From NCBI GenBank assembly GCA_024397875.1, contig CP073345.1:186001-250000 (forward strand): a stretch of 64,000 nt of DNA, in the 5' to 3' direction. Within the stretch, counting starts at the first letter, position 1. Every line of letters begins with the position of its first letter. This document shows positions 18,789-27,959 of the stretch, piece by piece. A model generated the notes under the pieces. That model was given only the letters and a program-made list of their open reading frames with translations. It had not been told where the DNA came from and ran no database searches. The DNA comes from Amphritea atlantica. Lineage in GTDB: Bacteria > Pseudomonadota > Gammaproteobacteria > Pseudomonadales > Balneatricaceae. Position numbers and translations under genes: made by a program.

Positions 18789-19955
18789 ATGCCTCAATCA
18801 TTTCCTCAAGATTCTGTCGGTATCGTTACACCACAGACGATCTGTTTTGACCAGCCACTGGCTCTGGCCTGTGGTCGCCAGCTCGATAGTTACGAGCTGA
18901 TTATAGAAACCTACGGCACCCTGAATGCCGATGCTTCCAACGCCATTCTGGTATGTCATGCACTATCCGGAAATCATCATCTTGCCGGGTATCACAGTGA
19001 AGAAGAGCGCAAACCCGGATGGTGGGATTCCGCCATCGGTCCGGGCAAACCGATCGATACCGATATCTTTTTTGTCATCGGCCTGAATAACCTGGGCGGC
19101 TGCCATGGTTCCACCGGTCCACAAAGTACCAATCCCGAAACCGGTAAGCCCTTCGGACCCGATTTCCCGATCATGACGGTAGCTGACTGGGTTGAAAGCC
19201 AGGCCCGTCTGGCCGACCATTTTGGCATTCAACAGTGGGCAGCCGTTGTCGGCGGCAGCCTGGGAGGCATGCAGGCTCTGCAATGGGCGATCAACTACCC
19301 GCACCGGTTACGTCACTGTCTGATCATCGCGGCAGCCCCCAAGCTCAGTGCCCAGAATATCGCTTTCAATGAGGTCGCCCGGCAGGCGATCAGCCGCGAT
19401 CCGGATTTTAATAACGGCCATTACTACGAAAATGGCAATGTCCCTAAAACCGGCCTGATGCTGGCCCGGATGCTTGGCCATATTACTTATCTGTCCGATG
19501 ACGGTATGCGCGAAAAGTTCGGCCGCGAACTGCGGGAGGGCAAAATCAGTTACGACTTCAATCCGCAGTTTGAGATTGAGTCCTACCTGCGTTATCAGGG
19601 TGAACGTTTTTCCACCGCCTTCGATGCCAACACCTATCTGCTGATGACCAAAGCCCTCGACTATTTCGATCCGGCCGCAGACTACGGTCACAGTCTGGCA
19701 GATGCGGTACGCAACGCATTGTGTAAATTTATGGTGATCTCCTTTACCTCTGACTGGCGCTTTTCCCCCGAACGCTCCCGGGAAATTGTCGATGCTCTGG
19801 TCGCTGCAGAGAAAAAGGTGAGCTACGCCGAAGTTGACTCAGACCATGGGCATGATGCATTTCTGATCCCTAACCCTCGTTATATGGATATCTACTCAGC
19901 CTATATGAATCAGGTTGCCAGCGACATTCCCGCAACCGCTAAGGAGAACAACTGA
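18789..19955 (+). CDS. metX: Homoserine O-acyltransferase MetX
   Basis: Alpha/beta-hydrolase fold acyltransferase activating homoserine for methionine synthesis by sulfhydrylation. The 388-residue chain has the nucleophile S157 in GGSLGGMQ, the early motif [14 protein letters not shown] and the C-terminal catalytic histidine in [10 protein letters not shown]. MetX proteins may use acetyl-CoA or, as reported for Pseudomonas, succinyl-CoA; donor choice cannot be read safely here. Its stop overlaps the metW start in TGATG, a conserved metX-metW coupling. A 139-base leader separates it from yggU. Confidence 0.95.
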   Translation: MPQSFPQDSVGIVTPQTICFDQPLALACGRQLDSYELIIETYGTLNADASNAILVCHALSGNHHLAGYHSEEERKPGWWDSAIGPGKPIDTDIFFVIGLNNLGGCHGSTGPQSTNPETGKPFGPDFPIMTVADWVESQARLADHFGIQQWAAVVGGSLGGMQALQWAINYPHRLRHCLIIAAAPKLSAQNIAFNEVARQAISRDPDFNNGHYYENGNVPKTGLMLARMLGHITYLSDDGMREKFGRELREGKISYDFNPQFEIESYLRYQGERFSTAFDANTYLLMTKALDYFDPAADYGHSLADAVRNALCKFMVISFTSDWRFSPERSREIVDALVAAEKKVSYAEVDSDHGHDAFLIPNPRYMDIYSAYMNQVASDIPATAKENN

Positions 19956-20545
19956 TGCGCGCGGATCTGGAAATTATTCAGGAGTGGATCGCGCCCGACA
20001 GCAAAGTGCTGGACCTGGGCTGCGGTGATGGCGAACTGCTGGCCTTTCTGCAGCAACAGAAACAGATTACCGGTTACGGCGTAGAGGTAGACCACGACAA
20101 TATCACCGCCTGTCTCAAAAAAGGGGTCAATGTTATCGAGAAGAATATCGATGAAGGCCTCGCCAGCATTGAAGACAACAGTTTCGATACCGTGATCATG
20201 ACTCAGGCGCTGCAGGTGATGTACCATCCGGACCAGATCGTCAACGAAATGTTGCGCATCGGTAAAGAGTGCATTGTCACCTTCCCCAACTTTGGCCACT
20301 GGCGCGCCCGGGGCTATCTGGCGTTTCGCGGCAAAATGCCCGTATCTAAATTCCTGCCCTATACTTGGTACAATACACCCAACATCCATTTCTGTACCTT
20401 CAAGGATTTCGAACAGCTCTGTGTCGAGCGCAATATCCACATTCTTGATCGCACCGTAGTGGATAATGAACACAAACATCACTGGTCGATCCGGTTGTGG
20501 CCCAACATGCTGGGCGAAATCGCAATCTACCGGATCACCCGATAG
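19955..20545 (+). CDS. metW: Methionine biosynthesis protein MetW
   Basis: Class I SAM-methyltransferase-fold protein of 196 residues. The SAM motif VLDLGCGDGELLA is at about residues 18-30, and FPNFGHWRARGYL and the YTWYNTPNIHFCTFKDFE segment are typical of MetW. MetW acts with MetX and is needed for full homoserine acyltransferase function in several proteobacteria. The overlapping stop and start codons with metX support stoichiometric expression. Confidence 0.95.
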   Translation: MRADLEIIQEWIAPDSKVLDLGCGDGELLAFLQQQKQITGYGVEVDHDNITACLKKGVNVIEKNIDEGLASIEDNSFDTVIMTQALQVMYHPDQIVNEMLRIGKECIVTFPNFGHWRARGYLAFRGKMPVSKFLPYTWYNTPNIHFCTFKDFEQLCVERNIHILDRTVVDNEHKHHWSIRLWPNMLGEIAIYRITR

Positions 20546-20556
20546 GGAGAAAGAAA

Positions 20557-21039
20557 ATGAAAATGTCTATCAGGCACAATGGACTTATTAAGAGAACTGC
20601 AGCCATTCTGCTAATGATGGCCGGATTTCTGGGTGCCGCTTTCAGCAGCAGCGCGACGGCCGAGCAGATGGTCTCCCATGGCGATTACATGATTCACTAC
20701 AACGCCTTCAACAGCAGCTTTATCCAGCCCGATGTCGCGTCAGCCTATGGTATTCAGCGGGCTAAAACGAAAGGACTGCTGAATATCTCGGTATTAAAAA
20801 AACAAGCCGATGGCAGCACCAAACCGATTTCAGCGATTGTGTCAGGGGATGTCACTAACCTGATCTCTCAAAAACAAACCCTGAACTTTAAAAAAATTGA
20901 AGAAAGCAATGCACTCTACTACATCGGCGACTTTGGCTTTACCGATGATCAGGTGCTGCGATTTAATCTGCAGGTTCAACCCGATCCAAACCTGCCCGCT
21001 TATAGCATTAATTTTGAACAGCGTTTCTATATCGATTAA
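20557..21039 (+). CDS. DUF4426 domain-containing exported protein
   Basis: A 160-residue protein from the ATG at 20557, preceded by AGGGAGAAAGAAA. The N-terminus has a classical signal peptide: a basic start, a hydrophobic run ILLMMAGFLGAAF and a likely cleavage after SATA near residue 36. The mature part is a beta-rich domain ending NFEQRFYID, which I place in DUF4426. A homologue sits between metW and rdgB in Pseudomonas. Function is unknown; a periplasmic location is inferred from the signal peptide. Confidence 0.85.
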   Translation: MKMSIRHNGLIKRTAAILLMMAGFLGAAFSSSATAEQMVSHGDYMIHYNAFNSSFIQPDVASAYGIQRAKTKGLLNISVLKKQADGSTKPISAIVSGDVTNLISQKQTLNFKKIEESNALYYIGDFGFTDDQVLRFNLQVQPDPNLPAYSINFEQRFYID

Positions 21040-21071
21040 TCATCATAAAACGCCCAAGACAAGGTCACTCA

Positions 21072-21671
21072 ATGTCCCGTCAAATCGTTCTCGCCAGTGG
21101 TAACAAAGGCAAACTTAAAGAGTTTAATCAGGTGTTGGGAAACCTGGGCGTCGAGGTTGTTCCACAGTCTCAGTTCAATGTGCCGGATGCCGCTGAAACC
21201 GGCCTGAGTTTTGTTGAAAATGCTATTCTCAAAGCCCGGCATGCCTGCCAGCTGACCGGTTTACCCGCACTGGCTGATGATTCAGGTCTGGAGGTGGATG
21301 CACTGAACGGTGCTCCGGGAATTTACTCCGCCCGCTTTGCCGGTCCCAACGCCACCGATACCGATAACAACCATAAGCTGCTGCAACTGCTGGAAGGCAC
21401 CTCACCGGAACAGCGCAGTGCCCGTTTCCGTTGCGTACTGGTGTTTATGCGCCACGCGGAAGATCCGACACCACTGATCTGTCAGGGCAGCTGGGAGGGA
21501 CAGATTTTACCCCTGCCCCAGGGCGAAAACGGTTTTGGCTATGACCCTCTGTTTCTGGTTCCCGGGCTCGATATCGCATCTGCTCAGCTTCCCCCTGAAC
21601 AGAAAAACAAGATCAGCCACCGGGGACAGGCAGTGCAGCAGCTGATCCGGATGATCCCGGCTTATCTTTGA
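21072..21671 (+). CDS. rdgB: XTP/dITP diphosphatase (RdgB/HAM1)
   Basis: House-cleaning pyrophosphatase that removes ITP, dITP and XTP so that deaminated purines do not enter nucleic acids. The protein has 199 residues. The substrate loop LASGNKGKLKEF is at about residues 6-17, ALADDSGLEVDAL follows near residue 64, and GFGYDPLFLVPG and SHRGQAV lie in the C-terminal half. It is followed at once by hemW, a pairing common in gammaproteobacteria. Confidence 0.96.
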   Translation: MSRQIVLASGNKGKLKEFNQVLGNLGVEVVPQSQFNVPDAAETGLSFVENAILKARHACQLTGLPALADDSGLEVDALNGAPGIYSARFAGPNATDTDNNHKLLQLLEGTSPEQRSARFRCVLVFMRHAEDPTPLICQGSWEGQILPLPQGENGFGYDPLFLVPGLDIASAQLPPEQKNKISHRGQAVQQLIRMIPAYL

Positions 21672-21682
21672 GTCCACCGACG

Positions 21683-22822
21683 ATGCTCACGCTGCCGCCT
21701 CTTTCGCTCTATATCCACATCCCCTGGTGCGTGCGCAAATGCCCTTACTGTGATTTTAACTCCCATGCCGTCAATGGCGAGATCCCGCAACAGCGTTACA
21801 TCGACGCGTTAATGAGGGATCTGGAACAGGAGCTGGCAGGAGTTCAGGGCCGGGAAATCGAGACAATCTTTATCGGCGGCGGCACCCCCAGCCTGTTTGA
21901 CGCCGCCGGCATTAAACAGATACTGACCGGTATCGCGGCGCGTACCCGCATCTCGGCCAACGCCGAGATCACCATGGAAGCCAACCCCGGCACCTTTGAG
22001 CAGGAGCGTTTTGCCGGCTTCAGGGAAGCGGGGGTCAACCGCCTTTCTATCGGCATACAGAGTTTTGACAGCGCCCGGCTACAGCAACTGGGACGAATTC
22101 ATAACCGTCATGATGCCCTGCATGCCGCCGGTAAAGCGCGGGAGATCGGCTTCGATAATTTTAATCTTGATCTGATGCACGGTTTGCCCGGACAAACCCC
22201 GGAGGCGGCACTGGCGGATCTGCAACAGGCCATTGATCTGCAGCCCACTCACCTTTCCTGGTATCAGCTAACCATTGAACCGAATACCGAGTTTTTCAGT
22301 AAACCGCCACAGCTGCCGGAAGATGAAGCGTTGTGGGCGATACAGGAACAGGGGCAGGCGCTGCTGGAAAGTCACGGATATCATCAGTATGAGATTTCCG
22401 CCTACTGCCAGCCGGACCGCCAGTCACGGCATAATCTGAATTACTGGCAGTTTGGCGACTATCTCGGCATCGGTGCCGGCGCCCATGGAAAAATCAGCTG
22501 GCCGGAACAGAACCGGATTAACCGGCGTTGGAAGCAGCGTCAGCCCAAAGCCTACATGGATGCCCTGAAGCCGCTCTCAGGAGAGCAGAATATCAGCCCT
22601 GGGGAACGCCCTTTCGAATTTATGATGAACGCATTGAGATTAACGGAGGGTGTCAGAGCAGAGCTGTTCAGCCAGCGCACCGGGCTGTCCTTAGCCTCAA
22701 TCACCCCGATGATAGAACATAGCCGCAACCGGGGACTGCTGCAAACCGATGCAGGAATGCTTGCCCCCACCCCTCAGGGACGCCTGTTTCTGAATGACCT
22801 GCTGGAGCAGTTTCTCGACTGA
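21683..22822 (+). CDS. hemW: Heme chaperone HemW (radical SAM)
   Basis: Radical-SAM family protein formerly confused with coproporphyrinogen oxidase HemN; HemW binds and delivers heme. It has 379 residues from the ATG at 21683, giving MLTLPPLSLYIHIPWC, which matches E. coli HemW. An in-frame TTG at 21668 overlapping the rdgB stop is less likely. The CX3CX2C cluster is C16, C20 and C23. The segments IFIGGGTPSLF and GVNRLSIGIQSF are typical. The extra cysteine that follows the CX3CX2C motif in HemN is absent, supporting HemW. Confidence 0.94.
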   Translation: MLTLPPLSLYIHIPWCVRKCPYCDFNSHAVNGEIPQQRYIDALMRDLEQELAGVQGREIETIFIGGGTPSLFDAAGIKQILTGIAARTRISANAEITMEANPGTFEQERFAGFREAGVNRLSIGIQSFDSARLQQLGRIHNRHDALHAAGKAREIGFDNFNLDLMHGLPGQTPEAALADLQQAIDLQPTHLSWYQLTIEPNTEFFSKPPQLPEDEALWAIQEQGQALLESHGYHQYEISAYCQPDRQSRHNLNYWQFGDYLGIGAGAHGKISWPEQNRINRRWKQRQPKAYMDALKPLSGEQNISPGERPFEFMMNALRLTEGVRAELFSQRTGLSLASITPMIEHSRNRGLLQTDAGMLAPTPQGRLFLNDLLEQFLD

Positions 22823-22941
22823 GCTGCGGCCTTTACAACGCCAGCTGAATCACTTCAAAGACAAAAACAGCGCAAGAATCGGGTGGCCTTGCCGGCTAAA
22901 TTCGCTGACACTAAAGGAAAACGTCAACAGAGAACGAGATC

Positions 22942-23088
22942 ATGGCAATAAAATATCTGCTGCTACGCATGAGTCTGGCAGCGTTTTTCCTGCTGGGATA
23001 TGCTCTGATCACGCTCAGAGACACTATCCTGGTAACCGGACTCCAACCGCTGAATCGCTGGCGTAACCGGAGAGCGGACGATGCCTGA
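22942..23088 (+). CDS. Small membrane protein, 48 residues, unknown
   Basis: A short reading frame starting MAIKYLLLRMSLAAFFLLGY, with one hydrophobic helix at about residues 5-24 and a basic, Arg-rich tail. The ATG is preceded by GAACGAGATC. Its stop overlaps the start of the next gene by 8 bases, which suggests translational coupling to the Ada-like protein. I do not recognise a family. A real gene is supported by ribosome site, overlap and protein-like composition, but the frame is short enough to be chance. Confidence 0.45.
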   Translation: MAIKYLLLRMSLAAFFLLGYALITLRDTILVTGLQPLNRWRNRRADDA

Positions 23089-23932
23089 CCGTACAGTTCA
23101 ACAGTATGAAACCGTTGCTGCCGCGATCCGCTATCTGCGCCAACGTGCCAGAAACCAGCCAGAACTGGCAGAAGTTGCAGATGCTGTGCATCTGAGTGAG
23201 TACCACCTGCAGCGGGTATTCAGTGCCTGGGCGGGGATCTCGCCCAAACGCTTTCTTCAGTATCTGACCAAAGAACACGCGCTTAACGCCCTTAAAGCGT
23301 CCGCGGATAGTCTGACCGCAGCATACGATGCCGGCTTATCCGGTGGAAGTCGCCTGCATGATCTGATGGTCAGTTGCGAAGCGATGACGCCGGGCGAGAT
23401 CAGGGCCGCAGGAGAAGGTGTAACGCTACACTATGGCGTTGCCGCCTCCCCTTTCGGCCTGGCGCTGGCAGGCTGGACCCGGCGCGGCCTCTGCTATCTG
23501 GCATTTCTCGATAACGATCTCTCTGAACGCCATACCGAATTGTTAAGTCAGTGGCCAAAGGCAGCCGTCGTTGCCGATGAGCGGGGCGCAACGGCGCTGT
23601 TAGAAAAAATATTTCCAACCACCCCTCAACCCGGCAGACTGCACTTGTTGCTGCGGGGGACTAATTTTCAGATAAAAGTCTGGGAAGCATTGCTGAATAC
23701 CCAGCCGGGGCAGTTTTATTCATACTCACAACTGGCCGCGGCCACCGGTTCAGCAAAAGCGCAGCGGGCCGTTGGCAGTGCCGCGGCGGCCAATAATATC
23801 GGTTATCTGATTCCCTGCCACCGGGTGATCCGCGAAAGTGGTGAAAGCGGCAACTACCGCTGGGGGGCAGAACGGAAACAGGCAATACATACCTGGGAAT
23901 ATGCACATGCAAGGCAGCAACCTGACACTTGA
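23081..23932 (+). CDS. Ada-like AraC/O6-alkylguanine-DNA alkyltransferase fusion
   Basis: A 283-residue two-domain protein. Residues about 10-100 form an AraC-type helix-turn-helix unit (EVADAVHLSEYHLQRVFSAW, SPKRFLQYL). Residues about 120-275 form the methylguanine methyltransferase domain with the acceptor cysteine C246 in PCHRV and the later GNYRWG. It resembles the C-terminal parts of E. coli Ada but lacks the N-terminal zinc domain with the phosphotriester acceptor cysteines. It should repair O6-methylguanine and may regulate transcription; how methylation would be sensed without the Ada N-domain is unclear. It overlaps an AraC regulator downstream. Confidence 0.9.
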   Translation: MPDRTVQQYETVAAAIRYLRQRARNQPELAEVADAVHLSEYHLQRVFSAWAGISPKRFLQYLTKEHALNALKASADSLTAAYDAGLSGGSRLHDLMVSCEAMTPGEIRAAGEGVTLHYGVAASPFGLALAGWTRRGLCYLAFLDNDLSERHTELLSQWPKAAVVADERGATALLEKIFPTTPQPGRLHLLLRGTNFQIKVWEALLNTQPGQFYSYSQLAAATGSAKAQRAVGSAAAANNIGYLIPCHRVIRESGESGNYRWGAERKQAIHTWEYAHARQQPDT

Positions 23933-24635
23933 TCTGCGCAGTTACAGCGCCGAAACCGATAACCATCTGCATGACTACCATCAACTGGTATTGCCGGTCA
24001 GCGGGCAGCTGGATATCGCGGTGGGCAGGCAGCGCGGGCTGGTCGATTCAGACCGGGCGGCCATCATCAGTGCAGGACAGGAACACGGCTTTTCAGGGTC
24101 TGAAGACAACTGTTTTGTGGTCGCAGATATTCCCGCATCACTGGCCCCGGAGTTCGAGCAGTTACCGGCATTTATCCACCTGCATCCGACACTCATTCAG
24201 TATGTGCGCTTTCTTCACCAACAGCTGCAACAGCACAGTTCAGTCAACAGCCAACGACAGATGCTGCTGTTATTAATTCAGTTACTCCAGGAGCAATGCG
24301 GCAAATCGCCTCGGCTGGATCGCCGCATTGCAGTGGCTCAGGACTATCTTGATCAGCGCTTCGATTCAGCCGTCAGTATTGCTCAGCTGGCACAAGTGGC
24401 TAATCTGAGCACCCGCCAGCTGAGTGAACTGTTTCGCAAACAACTGGGGATGACTCCCCATCAATACCTGATCGAAAAGCGGATGCAGCGGGCCTGGCAG
24501 CTACTGGAGCAGGGCAACCTGAGCATTCAGCAGGTAGCTGATGCGGTAGGTTACACTAGTCTGGCAGCGTTCAGTGATCGCTTTCGCAAACATTTTGCGA
24601 TTCCGCCCAGCTACTTCCGCCGTTCCGGCAAATAA
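23901..24635 (+). CDS. AraC family transcriptional regulator
   Basis: A 244-residue regulator. The N-terminal half is cupin-like (HDYHQLVLPVSGQLDIAVG), and the C-terminal half carries two helix-turn-helix units, SIAQLAQVANLSTRQLSELF and SIQQVADAVGYTSLAAFSDRF, ending in the PSYFRR signature. Starts at 23901 and 23907 are both possible after GGGA. The frame continues open upstream but that part lies inside the Ada-like gene. The 32-base overlap with the preceding gene suggests coupling. A link to the exporter that follows by 74 bases is plausible but unproven. Confidence 0.88.
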   Translation: MHMQGSNLTLDLRSYSAETDNHLHDYHQLVLPVSGQLDIAVGRQRGLVDSDRAAIISAGQEHGFSGSEDNCFVVADIPASLAPEFEQLPAFIHLHPTLIQYVRFLHQQLQQHSSVNSQRQMLLLLIQLLQEQCGKSPRLDRRIAVAQDYLDQRFDSAVSIAQLAQVANLSTRQLSELFRKQLGMTPHQYLIEKRMQRAWQLLEQGNLSIQQVADAVGYTSLAAFSDRFRKHFAIPPSYFRRSGK

Positions 24636-24709
24636 TTCCGCCCAATCGAGAAAGATAACCACGGGCACCGAAGCTATGCTGCAATGATTCATTATCAGGA
24701 AACTTTTGT

Positions 24710-25615
24710 ATGTCGAGCACCATTATCCGGGCAACCCTGATCGGTTCCGTTTCAATCTTTCTCTGGGGCACTCTGGCGCTGCTAACCCGTCTGACCGACG
24801 GTCGGATCCCCCCTTTTCAGATGATGGCGATGACCTTTGCTCTGGCGTTTCTGCTAATGTCACTGAACTGGTGGCGACAGGGGCATCTGGGCCTGCGCCA
24901 CCTGCGACAGCCTAAACTGGCGTGGTTTCTGGGTGTCGGAGGCTATTTCGGTTATCACTTCTGCTACTTTCTTGCCATGACCAAAGCCCCCGCAGTGAGC
25001 GTCAGCCTGATCGCCTACCTGTGGCCGCTGCTGATCGTCCTGTTTGCCAGCCTGCTACCAGGAGAAAGCCTGCTGAAACGACACCTGCTGGGGGCCGTAC
25101 TTGCACTGTATGGCTGCTGGCTGCTTATCGGTCAGGGAAACGATGGCTTCAATCCGCAATACCTCAGCGGCTACCTGTTAGCACTCGGCTGCGCGTTTAT
25201 CTGGTCCGGTTATTCGGTATTAAGCCGTCTGGTAAAACAGGTTTCCACCGACGCTGCCGGATGGTTTTGCGGTGCCACCGCGCTGCTGGCGTTACTCTGT
25301 CACGGATTGTGGGAAACCACAGTGTGGCCGGCATCAGCAATTCAGTGGTTCGGCGTCATCGGTCTGGGCTTAGGGCCGGTCGGTATCGCCTTCTTTACCT
25401 GGGATTACGGTATCAAGCATGGCAACCTGCAGTTATTGGGGGTACTGGCCTACTCGGCGCCGCTTATTTCCGCTCTGTTGCTGGTGCTGACAGGCCTCGC
25501 GACTGCGGATATCACATTGCTGCTCGCCTGCCTTGCTATAGTCGCCGGCTCGCTGATTGCCGGCTGGCAACATAAACCAAAAAACAAGCTAACGACCCGC
25601 CTTTCAGAGCGCTGA
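24710..25615 (+). CDS. DMT-superfamily (EamA) exporter, YddG-like
   Basis: A 301-residue inner-membrane protein with ten predicted hydrophobic helices arranged as two EamA repeats; the second repeat begins near residue 155 (LALGCAFIWSGYSVLSRL). The motifs AYLWPLLIVLFA and GPVGIAFFTWDYGIKHGNLQLLG resemble the aromatic amino acid exporter YddG. The substrate is inferred, not shown. It follows the AraC regulator and is convergent with the FixJ-type regulator. Confidence 0.85.
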   Translation: MSSTIIRATLIGSVSIFLWGTLALLTRLTDGRIPPFQMMAMTFALAFLLMSLNWWRQGHLGLRHLRQPKLAWFLGVGGYFGYHFCYFLAMTKAPAVSVSLIAYLWPLLIVLFASLLPGESLLKRHLLGAVLALYGCWLLIGQGNDGFNPQYLSGYLLALGCAFIWSGYSVLSRLVKQVSTDAAGWFCGATALLALLCHGLWETTVWPASAIQWFGVIGLGLGPVGIAFFTWDYGIKHGNLQLLGVLAYSAPLISALLLVLTGLATADITLLLACLAIVAGSLIAGWQHKPKNKLTTRLSER

Positions 25616-25683
25616 TTCGGACCGTTTCCAGCCCGGGTTCAGGCGGTACCACTCATTCTATAAGAACAAGCTCAGCTGAAAAG

Positions 25684-26307
25684 TCAGCCGTTATAGCCGG
25701 CCACCAGACCCAGACTGACCGCCATCTGGATCAGCTGAGGCAGAGACGAAGCGGCCATCTTAGCCATCATATTGGCGCGGTGCCCTTCCACCGTTTTGCG
25801 GTTTATCGCCAGCAGATCAGCAATTTCCTGATTAGCCAGTCCATTAACAACCTGTTCAAACACCTGGCGCTCCCGCTTGGTCAGCGACTGATAGCGCTCC
25901 TGCAGCTGGCTAAGCTGGTTCTGACCGGCGCGTTTGTCCAGATCCTGTTTCAGCGCCTGCTGTACATGATCCAGCAGCAACTGGTCATTGAAGGGTTTTT
26001 CGATAAAGGTCTTGGCCCCCTGAGTCATCGCGGTTACCGCCATATCCACATTGCCATGGCCGGAAATCATAATCAGGGGAATATCAATCTGATAGTCTGG
26101 CAACTGCTTCTGGGCACTAATACCACTCAGCCCAGGCATCCGGACATCCATCACCACGCAACCGCTACTGCCATGTTCGAAGGCATCAAGAAAATCCTGA
26201 GCATTACCAAAGGTCCTGACCTGCAGGCCAACCGATGTCAGTAGCCACTGCAGTGAATCCCGCACATCAGCATCATCATCGACGACATAAACGGTTTGTT
26301 GCGCCAT
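25684..26307 (-). CDS. FixJ/LuxR-type response regulator
   Basis: A 207-residue two-domain regulator. The receiver domain (about 1-120) has acidic residues near 10-12 and the phospho-acceptor D54 in MDVRMPG, with K105 in EKPFND as the conserved lysine. The C-terminal LuxR-type HTH contains LTKRERQVFEQVVNGLANQE and NRKTVEGHRANMMAKM. It is cotranscribed 15 bases after the PAS kinase and is its likely partner. Target promoters are unknown; the adjacent acyl-CoA module is the first guess. Confidence 0.92.
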   Translation of the reverse strand: MAQQTVYVVDDDADVRDSLQWLLTSVGLQVRTFGNAQDFLDAFEHGSSGCVVMDVRMPGLSGISAQKQLPDYQIDIPLIMISGHGNVDMAVTAMTQGAKTFIEKPFNDQLLLDHVQQALKQDLDKRAGQNQLSQLQERYQSLTKRERQVFEQVVNGLANQEIADLLAINRKTVEGHRANMMAKMAASSLPQLIQMAVSLGLVAGYNG

Positions 26308-26322
26308 ACAATTCCTTTAAGT

Positions 26323-27876
26323 TTAGCGGGTGCTTAAATTGAAGCTGAATACAGCGCCTCCTTCTGGCCGGTTAGCTGCCCTCAGCTGACCACCATGGCG
26401 CTCTATCAGGGTGCGGCTGATCGCCAGCCCCATCCCCAGACCATCGGCTTTGGTAGTAAAAAACGCTCCGAACAGCTGTTCCGGATCCTCTACAGGGAGT
26501 CCGGCCCCCTGATCAAGGACACTGATTATAACCTGATCCGGTTTTTTCATTGAAGCTTCAAGCCAAACCTCTGGTACTCCCTGATCCTCTTTTTGATCGC
26601 AAGCCTCAATACCATTCAGGATCAGGTTCAATAATATCTGCTCCAGCTGAATCCGGTCGCCCCAGACCTTCGGTAGGTCTGCCGGCAACCGGTTGCGCAG
26701 CCGCACATGGTGCCGGTTAGCATTACTGACACAGAACCTGATGAGCTCATCTACCAATGGCGGCAACTCCAGCATCTCCCAGCGCGGATCAGTTTTGCGG
26801 GTAAAATCCATCATCCGGTGGACGATCTCACCGGCTCTAAGCGCAGTACTGCCAATCCGTTCCAACGGCTCAGCGATCTGTACCATCGGCGCATTACAAT
26901 CTTTCTCCATCCGCCGCTGGATGCCCCTCACGTAGTTAACCACTGCGGTCAGCGGCTGATTAATTTCGTGGGCCAGACCGGTGGCCATCTCTCCCATCGT
27001 AATGAGCCGCGCAGCGTGATCGATCTCGAACTGATACTGCCGCTTTTTTGCTTCCGCCTCTTTCACAACCGTCATATCCCTTGCGACAGTCGAAAAATAC
27101 TCCAGTCTGTCATCCAGAGATCGGTGGGCCAGCACCTCCAGCATCACCGGGATAGTGCACTGCTGACCATGGCTGTACATCTCTGCTTCGCCTCGCCAGC
27201 GTCCTGCTTCATTGGCAACAGGCAACGCCTGCTGCTGCAACAGAGCATAACTCTCTGGCGTAAACAGACGTGCCAGGGACAGGGGCTGATGGGCAGAAAG
27301 CTCCAGTCCCAAAGTCTCGCGAGCCGCCTCGTTAAGCTGGGTCACCCGGTGATCCGGAGTCACGAAGGCAACCAGATCACTACTGTATTCAAGCACCCGG
27401 GCCAGGCGACGGCTGGCCTGTTCTGCATTGATACGCTGACTGACGTCACGGGACACCACCAGAATCTCCAGCAACTCATCGGTGTCCGGGTCACGAATAG
27501 AACGGCTGGTACTTTCCAGCCAGGTATAATGGCCATCCTTGCAGCGAAAACGATACGTATGGGTGTAGAGTCCCTGATCATAACTGACGCTGGGCGAGCG
27601 GCGCTTGAAATCCTCCACATCATCGGGATGGTAAAGCTCGTAGGCAGACATCCCGATAATCTCTTCCACACTGTAGCCCAGCAGGTGGGTTACCGCGGGG
27701 GAGACATAGATAAAACGCCACTCTTCCGGAGTATGTCGGGAGATCATATCGGTCGACTGCTCTGCCATCTCCGCCAGCAAACGATTACGTTCGGCCTCAT
27801 CGGCGGGGATTGCTACCGGGCGCTTTTGTAGCCGGGACTGTTTCACTATACTTTCCTCGAACGGACCCATTAACAT
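26323..27876 (-). CDS. Soluble PAS-domain sensor histidine kinase (FixL-like)
   Basis: A 517-residue kinase without a membrane segment, so probably cytosolic. PAS domain 1 spans about 35-150 (FIYVSPAVTHLLGYSVEEI), PAS domain 2 about 155-275, HisKA about 285-350 with phospho-His H303 in LAHEINQPL, and HATPase about 390-517 with the N box LNLILNGIEACD and G boxes DQGAGLP and GLGMGLAISRTLIERHGG. The start at 27876 follows GGAG. The heme-binding histidine context of true FixL was not recognised, so the ligand is unknown. It sits 83 bases after the acyl-CoA ligase and directly upstream of its regulator. Confidence 0.91.
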   Translation of the reverse strand: MLMGPFEESIVKQSRLQKRPVAIPADEAERNRLLAEMAEQSTDMISRHTPEEWRFIYVSPAVTHLLGYSVEEIIGMSAYELYHPDDVEDFKRRSPSVSYDQGLYTHTYRFRCKDGHYTWLESTSRSIRDPDTDELLEILVVSRDVSQRINAEQASRRLARVLEYSSDLVAFVTPDHRVTQLNEAARETLGLELSAHQPLSLARLFTPESYALLQQQALPVANEAGRWRGEAEMYSHGQQCTIPVMLEVLAHRSLDDRLEYFSTVARDMTVVKEAEAKKRQYQFEIDHAARLITMGEMATGLAHEINQPLTAVVNYVRGIQRRMEKDCNAPMVQIAEPLERIGSTALRAGEIVHRMMDFTRKTDPRWEMLELPPLVDELIRFCVSNANRHHVRLRNRLPADLPKVWGDRIQLEQILLNLILNGIEACDQKEDQGVPEVWLEASMKKPDQVIISVLDQGAGLPVEDPEQLFGAFFTTKADGLGMGLAISRTLIERHGGQLRAANRPEGGAVFSFNLSTR

Positions 27877-27959
27877 TTTAATGTCTCCGATAGTAGCAAT
27901 CCGGGGCCGCGAATACAGCCCCGTTTGAGGTAACGCTGAGACTCAGACCGCAGCACAGT

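Noticed and set aside
26707..27831. 374-codon plus-strand frame opposite the PAS histidine kinase
   Set aside because: Antisense shadow of a clear kinase gene; rich in His and Gln from reverse reading, with no ribosome site or family.
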